DNA of 64,000 bases, taken from assembly GCA_949318235.1 (NCBI GenBank), contig OX439127.1:5327932-5391931 (forward strand), in the 5' to 3' direction. This document shows, piece by piece, positions 59,906 through 64,000 of this stretch (positions are counted from its first letter, which is position 1; each line of letters starts with the position of its first letter). Source of the stretch: Ecdyonurus torrentis. Its lineage: Eukaryota; Arthropoda; Insecta; Ephemeroptera; Heptageniidae. Under the pieces are notes generated by a model. It was not told the DNA's origin, ran no database searches, and saw only the letters and a list, made by a program, of their open reading frames with translations. The position numbers and the translations under genes are program-made.

Positions 59906-59913
59906 CTTTGGAG

Positions 59914-60400
59914 TTTCTTTTATTTATAAAATTTACTGCATTTTTTCAACAATTATGATGGTCCCAATATAAAAAGTTCTTGTTTATTTTTAATTTTATA
60001 CAAAATATAAATAGAAAAAATATTGAGAAATAATAATAATACGGTAATTGTTTTTAACGCTCAAAAAAATGCTTTTACATTTCTGTTAATTTTTTTTTTT
60101 TTTTAAACCTGCCAGTGAGGCAAGAAAATTTTAGTTGTGTGCAACATCTATGTGCAACACAATTTGTCAAGCTTAATAAAATAAATAAATACTTGACAAG
60201 TAACAACGAAACATTCATTATTGATCATAGTTTCTGTAAGGACTGACTGTTTTCTCTTACAACTAAGAGTTTAGTGCCAAAAACTATCCAATGTGTGTTA
60301 CAATGTATCTCTGTGCCAGCAAGATTTTCACTGAACTATGGCATTTTCTTCACTATGATAAGGCCAGTGTGGCTTTCTTTCATCTTTTTCTTTCAAACTT
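59914..60400. other. AT-rich DNA with a repeat fragment
   Basis: Contains a member of the 36.94 kb repeat family at 60,225-60,380 (GCCAGCAAGATTTTCAC, CACTATGATAAGGCC). No gene. Confidence 0.45.
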
Positions 60401-60600
60401 ATATACATACATACGAATCATGACACTATAATCCCTTTCGGGGTAAGCCAACAAAACACAGATGTTTTATCCTGACCCAGTGATAGACCTCCACAACTTC
60501 CTATCCTGACATACTTTACTTGCTTCCTCCAGTCTCATACCTTGTTTCATACATTTTCTTTTGCATTTCATACTGCAGTGTACATTCTTATTTTTCAAAT
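60400..60600 (-). repeat. SINE-like 3' fragment with (CATA)n, copy 4
   Basis: ATACATACATACGAATCATG, CACTATAATCCC, GGGGTAAGCCAAC and GTGATAGACCTCCACAAC. Longest copy, extends to TGTACATTCTTATTTTTC like 44,095-44,280. Confidence 0.75.
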
Positions 60601-60838
60601 TTATCATAATTAAACAAATATAATATTTGTAATTAACAACTAGCAGCTATGAGCCATCTAATAATAATGAAAGTTAAATGCCACAGCAGCCATCAACATA
60701 AGTTTTCCTTTTCAATTAAACCACTTGGTTATGTAAAATAACGATATTTTGTTCCCTTAACATTTCACAAAATCAATCAAGCGTTTATTGTATTAATATC
60801 CCCTGAATGTTAAGACGTCATACTATTGTTTAACTTAC

Positions 60839-60984
60839 TTTTATCTGGATTTTCCAGGCTGCTGGGATGATGAGAGATGTGAGAATTGACAATTAACAAA
60901 CCTTGCCAACTGGACATCTCTCATTGGGTCAACCACAACACACAACATGTCAAAACGAGACAAGATTGGCTTACCCAGGTTTAC
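60839..60984 (-). pseudogene. MCM2: MCM2 exon, AAA+ sensor/arginine-finger region (frameshifted)
   Basis: Between acceptor ATTTGCAG and donor AAA|GTAAGT. Reads VNLGKPILSRFDMLCVVVD, then VQLARFV, a 4-base insertion, and NSHISHHPSSLENPDK. It matches the PIxSRFDxLCVV region of MCM2, which carries the SRF arginine finger of the replicative helicase ring, and the following ARFVVGSH-like segment. No downstream MCM2 exons (winged helix) were found. Confidence 0.82.
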
Positions 60985-61132
60985 CTGCAAATGAAAAATA
61001 ACACCAGTAAGTCAATAGTATTTGTAATAAACAAATAATGATATGAACGAAAACAAAAATAAGTGTCGCATAATGTTATCTTTAAACAGGCAACAAGATG
61101 TAGATTTTTGTGTACAAAAATATCATGCTTAC

Positions 61133-61286
61133 ATTGTCAGCAAAGGTAAGAGTAGGATGATAACGTCCTCCCATTGGGTTAGCAGCAACTATCACTGCAC
61201 ACCTAGCTTGCAGAGTAGTAACAATGCCAGCCTTAGAGATGTTGTTCCATGGCTTCATCAATAGAGCTTTGATCAGCATCACTCAT
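61133..61286 (-). pseudogene. MCM2: MCM2 exon, after Walker B (frameshifted)
   Basis: Between acceptor TATTGTAG and donor CAAT|GTAAGC. Reads [15 protein letters not shown], an indel, then [20 protein letters not shown] and [16 protein letters not shown]. The IHEAMEQQ / SISKAGIV / LQARC / AANPxGGRY order is specific for MCM proteins, and the SLTFxENV ending for MCM2. The exon with Walker B (DEFDKM) that should precede it is missing. Confidence 0.85.
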
Positions 61287-61599
61287 CTACAATAAAATTA
61301 CAACTCATGTTTAACACTATTGCTAACTTGCATTTTTGACAACTGTGTATTAAAATTAGAAGAAAAAAAAATGCATGGATTTTTCAAAATGATGTATTTT
61401 TTGTTATTTTAAAAATTTAGTCTATATATATGTATATTAAATTCCTCCCCATCATCTTTCTTTCTCTGGACTGATATACCAAGGTACAATACATGCAGCA
61501 GCCATGAGTACTAGAAAGGGTGATAGAGTGGTCATCTTTCTCTCATTCACTCACAAATTTAAATTCACAGCTCTAATTCTGTCCCATGCACTGTCAGTG

Positions 61600-61754
61600 T
61601 TATTTGGAGAACGTCGCACATATGCAGTGAGACCCACAGCAAATTGACCTGTGGTGAAGACTGCACGAGGGCAGGCGTGCTCCAGACTATTGAGGAACTG
61701 AGACTTGGCCGTACCTGGGTCTCCACACAGCAACACATTGACGTCTCCTCTCAC
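61600..61754 (-). pseudogene. MCM2: MCM2 exon, Walker A (degenerate 3' end)
   Basis: After acceptor AATGTCAG reads [20 protein letters not shown] then [17 protein letters not shown], the Walker A ATP-binding region GDPGTAKS of MCM2. [11 protein letters not shown] follows with two residues lost from the usual TGQGASAVGL. After RRSP the sequence no longer resembles MCM2 and no clear donor is visible, so the 3' edge is approximate. Confidence 0.85.
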
Positions 61755-61849
61755 CTGACATTCAAAAAATACTTTACTACATGGAAGCAAATATAACAAA
61801 TAATAATGGCTAAAGTTGAAGCACTTGACTGTGTACTTTATACACCTAT

Positions 61850-61935
61850 TTATGCTATATTTCATAATAGCATAAATATATTACTTTTATTGGGGAAAGG
61901 GAGATAGTATAAGTTTAGACTGACAGGGATGCGAG
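61850..61935 (+). repeat. Repeat fragment matching the ribozyme-array insertion site
   Basis: TTTATGCTATATTTCATAATAGC then GGGAGATAGTATAAG, TTAGACTGACAGGGATGCGAG. Left of the 760 bp array one finds TATGCTATATTTCA, and right of it TTCATAATAGC with the same continuation. This locus therefore looks like the array's target before insertion. A shorter match is at 47,490-47,525. Confidence 0.65.
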
Positions 61936-61984
61936 ACAAACACAGACAGAGTCAATTAATGCTCTCTTAATAAATTGAATAAAA

Positions 61985-62076
61985 TAAGGTCCAAATAGAT
62001 TTGGCAATCCTATCCAAGATACGTTCATCCTTGCTCAACTTTGTGATACTGGTAATGTCCTCGTCTGTTGCACAAT
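61985..62076 (-). pseudogene. MCM2: MCM2 exon before Walker A (partial)
   Basis: After acceptor CATAACAG reads ATDEDITSITKLSKDERILDRIAKSI, corresponding to the LTDEDxxxIxxLSKDxxIxxRI segment just upstream of the AAA+ core of MCM2. The rest of the exon (SIYGHED... region) is not recognisable, so the 3' edge is approximate. Confidence 0.75.
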
Positions 62077-62146
62077 CTGTTATGAAAACCATGCAGTCAA
62101 AGCAACACACATCTTAACATACACATTTTATATACATACTCTTACC

Positions 62147-62205
62147 TCTTTGGGATCCTGCACGGCTACATAGTTTGCAACAGGTTTGCAATGAGGATTG
62201 TCGAC
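62147..62205 (-). pseudogene. MCM2: MCM2 exon fragment, truncated by a (TAA)n element
   Basis: CKPVANYVAVQDPKE before donor AGAG|GTAAGA aligns with the VILANYVA...D region of MCM2. Its 5' side runs into (TAA)n at 62,205-62,227 with no acceptor, so an insertion has probably removed the exon start. Confidence 0.6.
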
Positions 62206-62330
62206 AATAATAATAATAATAATAATAACTTTATTTAAGGCGTTGTGAGGGCATGACAGCCCTATTATACAAAACCTTGACCACAATAATAATATTAAAT
62301 TTTAACATAAGCATAATACAGTTTCCATCT
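62205..62330 (-). mobile_element. Tail of a non-LTR retroelement
   Basis: (TAA)n followed by ACTTTATTTAAGGCGTTGTG and GGGCATGACAGCCC. On the minus strand this is a 3' UTR ending in (TTA)n, like the one at 33,465. Body not recognised. Confidence 0.5.
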
Positions 62331-62737
62331 TAATTGTACACATTGATAATAGGTTTATTATAAAGCATTTATGCATAAATTTTGCTAATAACTAGAAATT
62401 TAGGAGTATGTACCCCTATAATTAAAAATTAGTTGTACTTGAAACAACAGTTGCAAATAAACCAATACATATTTTATGCTTATTTTTTTAAATTAGAGAT
62501 TTAAACTAAAACATACATTATACTATAAGTGATTGAAAACATATTATATAGCAAGAAAAATAATAATAATTTTTTTAATAATAATAATAATAATAATTGC
62601 AACAAAAAAAACATCCATTTCAAAAACTTTATAAGCATAATATAATAAATTAATAATTTCACATTTATTGTAAGACGGACCATACTGGAAGGTAACCATA
62701 ATTAGTATTTGGCTTGAAAATATTTTTTTAAGAGATC

Positions 62738-62947
62738 TGGGAAGCCATTTTTGGTGTTGAGAGACCCACTGTACTGGTTGGATTGGAATATATTATAGCT
62801 GTGATGGTGATGTCCACTTCGTCACCAGGTTTACAACAATCACACAAGTCTCCCAGCAAGATACAGTACTTTTAGAACAAGGCACTCTACCTGGATTGAT
62901 GAGAGATGGAGATTCTTGTATCACAATCAGATCACAATCTTTTTGTG
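62738..62947 (-). pseudogene. MCM2: MCM2 exon, OB-fold / zinc-region end (two frameshifts)
   Basis: Reads DLIVIQESPSLINPGRVPCSK, frame change, LGDLCDCCKPGDEVDITI, frame change, SGSLNTKNGFPD. The family equivalents are IRIQESPGKV...GRLPRSK, LVDxCKPGDEIE and GSLNTxNGFP, the OB-fold part of the MCM N-terminal domain that binds DNA. Borders approximate. Confidence 0.8.
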
Positions 62948-63656
62948 GGTTAGGTTAGATAACAATAAAATCATAACAAATCACTAACTTGACTTACGAA
63001 GTTTTTTTTTTTTTTTTTTTTTTTTTTTTGTTCACACTTAGGAAAATTATTTATAATGATTATTAATTTTTAAAATTAAGTTTATAATTTTGTTTATTTA
63101 TTTTTTAAAAAAAAACGTGTAAAATGTTAGAAAATGTTTATTTTCTTCATTTGTCTTGATAACGTAGTAAAAAGAGCGCGAAAAAGTTTGATAGTTTTTT
63201 TGAAGCAAATCTCAAATCATGCGCGCAAAATTGCGCAAAAATAAAAACCTCGCCGCGGACACAGATTCATCAAACACCTCTGTTTACAACAGAGCTCTTC
63301 AATTCATTGGTTGATCTTGTTTTTTGAGTTTATTTTAAACCGATAAACTCCATTGATTTTTTTTCTTTTACATACATAAAAATTCTGATATTTTTGTGTG
63401 ACTCTGACTACAACTATTTTACTACTCGGATCATATATAATATAATATAATATAATAACTACATTATTGTAGCAAAATTATTTTGTTGTTTAGCATAATT
63501 ATTTAAAATATTCAAAATTTGCATTAATTATGCTATAACGACATACATTCAGCATAAAATACGAGATATGTTACTTCCGTGTATACACAAGCTTGTCCTA
63601 TGTTAAAAATGACAGATTGAATGGGCGCCACTATTTCACGTGGAGAACATTGCAAG
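62948..63656. other. AT-rich DNA, no further MCM2 exon seen
   Basis: Poly-T at 63,003-63,029 and low-complexity TATAATATAA near 63,430. No protein-like frame. Confidence 0.45.
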
Positions 63657-64000
63657 CAGTGTCGGACTGGGCTCGAAAAGGCTCACTCAGGAAGAGACTA
63701 GTAAGGACCCTACTGGGGGGGGTACGGGGGTGGCGTAGCCCCCCTTTATAAGTCCCCCGGAAAATTTTAAGACACGCCCCTTTTTTGAGCAAAAAAAACA
63801 AAAACAATTAAGTATTAGTTGCTTTTTTTATAACTATTGTTTTGCTTATTGTTAAAAAAAAATGTGTTGCATAATGACCCTTATTTTTAGATCAAATATT
63901 GTTCATTAAATTTGAACTGATCGGTGATCTTACAACCTTTTAAAGCAAGATCTTGATTTGAAATAGATCACTTTTAGAGCCACGTTGATCGATCTAAGAA
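63657..64000. mobile_element. Left part of a hAT-like element running off the window
   Basis: Starts CAGTGTCGGACTGGGCTCG, a common hAT-type terminus, followed by GC-rich words (GGGGTGGCGTAGCCCCCC, ACACGCCCCTTTTTT) that resemble the interior of 59,421-59,905. The preceding 8 bases ATTGCAAG would be the target duplication to look for beyond the window. Confidence 0.6.

Overview
This window is AT-rich, repeat-saturated nuclear DNA from an animal, most likely an invertebrate. The evidence is: broken-up coding exons with GT-AG borders; a fibrillar collagen with its C-terminal COLFI domain; an ABL-type tyrosine kinase; MCM2; a C2H2 zinc-finger gene with a ZAD-like N-terminus; a tRNA-derived SINE; a non-LTR retrotransposon with a restriction-like endonuclease; and very long (CT)n, (AT)n and (GAAA)n microsatellites. 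I cannot name the species. No bacterial, organellar or viral genes were seen.

Layout. 1-11.6 kb: microsatellites, palindromic miniature elements (MITEs), and the first copy of a 2.4 kb segment (5.75-8.16 kb) that recurs at 19.54-21.91 kb and, in pieces, at 25.9-29.1 kb. 11.6-13.8 kb: the best intact gene, a two-exon minus-strand ZAD-like/C2H2 zinc-finger protein. 14-22 kb: AT-rich DNA, terminal pieces of hAT-like elements, and a 416 bp pure (GAAA)n tract. 22.6-25.7 kb: a complete hAT-like element with 8 bp target duplications whose body is a near-perfect palindrome with about 950 bp arms. 31.8-33.4 kb: a 5'-truncated, frameshifted retrotransposon of the restriction-like-endonuclease class, lodged inside a MITE. 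34-39 kb: nested MITEs. 39.6-41.5 kb: two degraded ABL-like kinase exons on the plus strand. 46.1-55.9 kb: a fibrillar-collagen gene on the minus strand, with COLFI exons at 46.1-47.0 kb and Gly-X-Y exons from 48 to 55.9 kb. Three of its exons lie in a duplicated block (47.46-50.2 and 52.05-55.3 kb). 60.8-62.95 kb: MCM2 exons on the minus strand with frameshifts. 59.4 and 63.66 kb: further hAT-like elements.

The most striking object is at 50,367-52,048, between the two collagen duplicates. It holds two perfect 760 bp tandem units plus a 162 bp partial third. Each full unit carries what reads as a hammerhead ribozyme: a helix I strand, CTGAAGA, a long stem II with a perfect 14 bp hairpin, GAAA, and a GTC cleavage triplet followed by the complementary helix I strand. 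That layout resembles retrozymes or Penelope-type ribozyme elements.

The genes do not form an operon or pathway. The ABL, collagen and MCM2 exons nearly all contain frameshifts or stops, so they are either decaying gene copies or intact genes damaged by assembly indels. The zinc-finger reading frame is clean, which favours real decay for at least some of the others.
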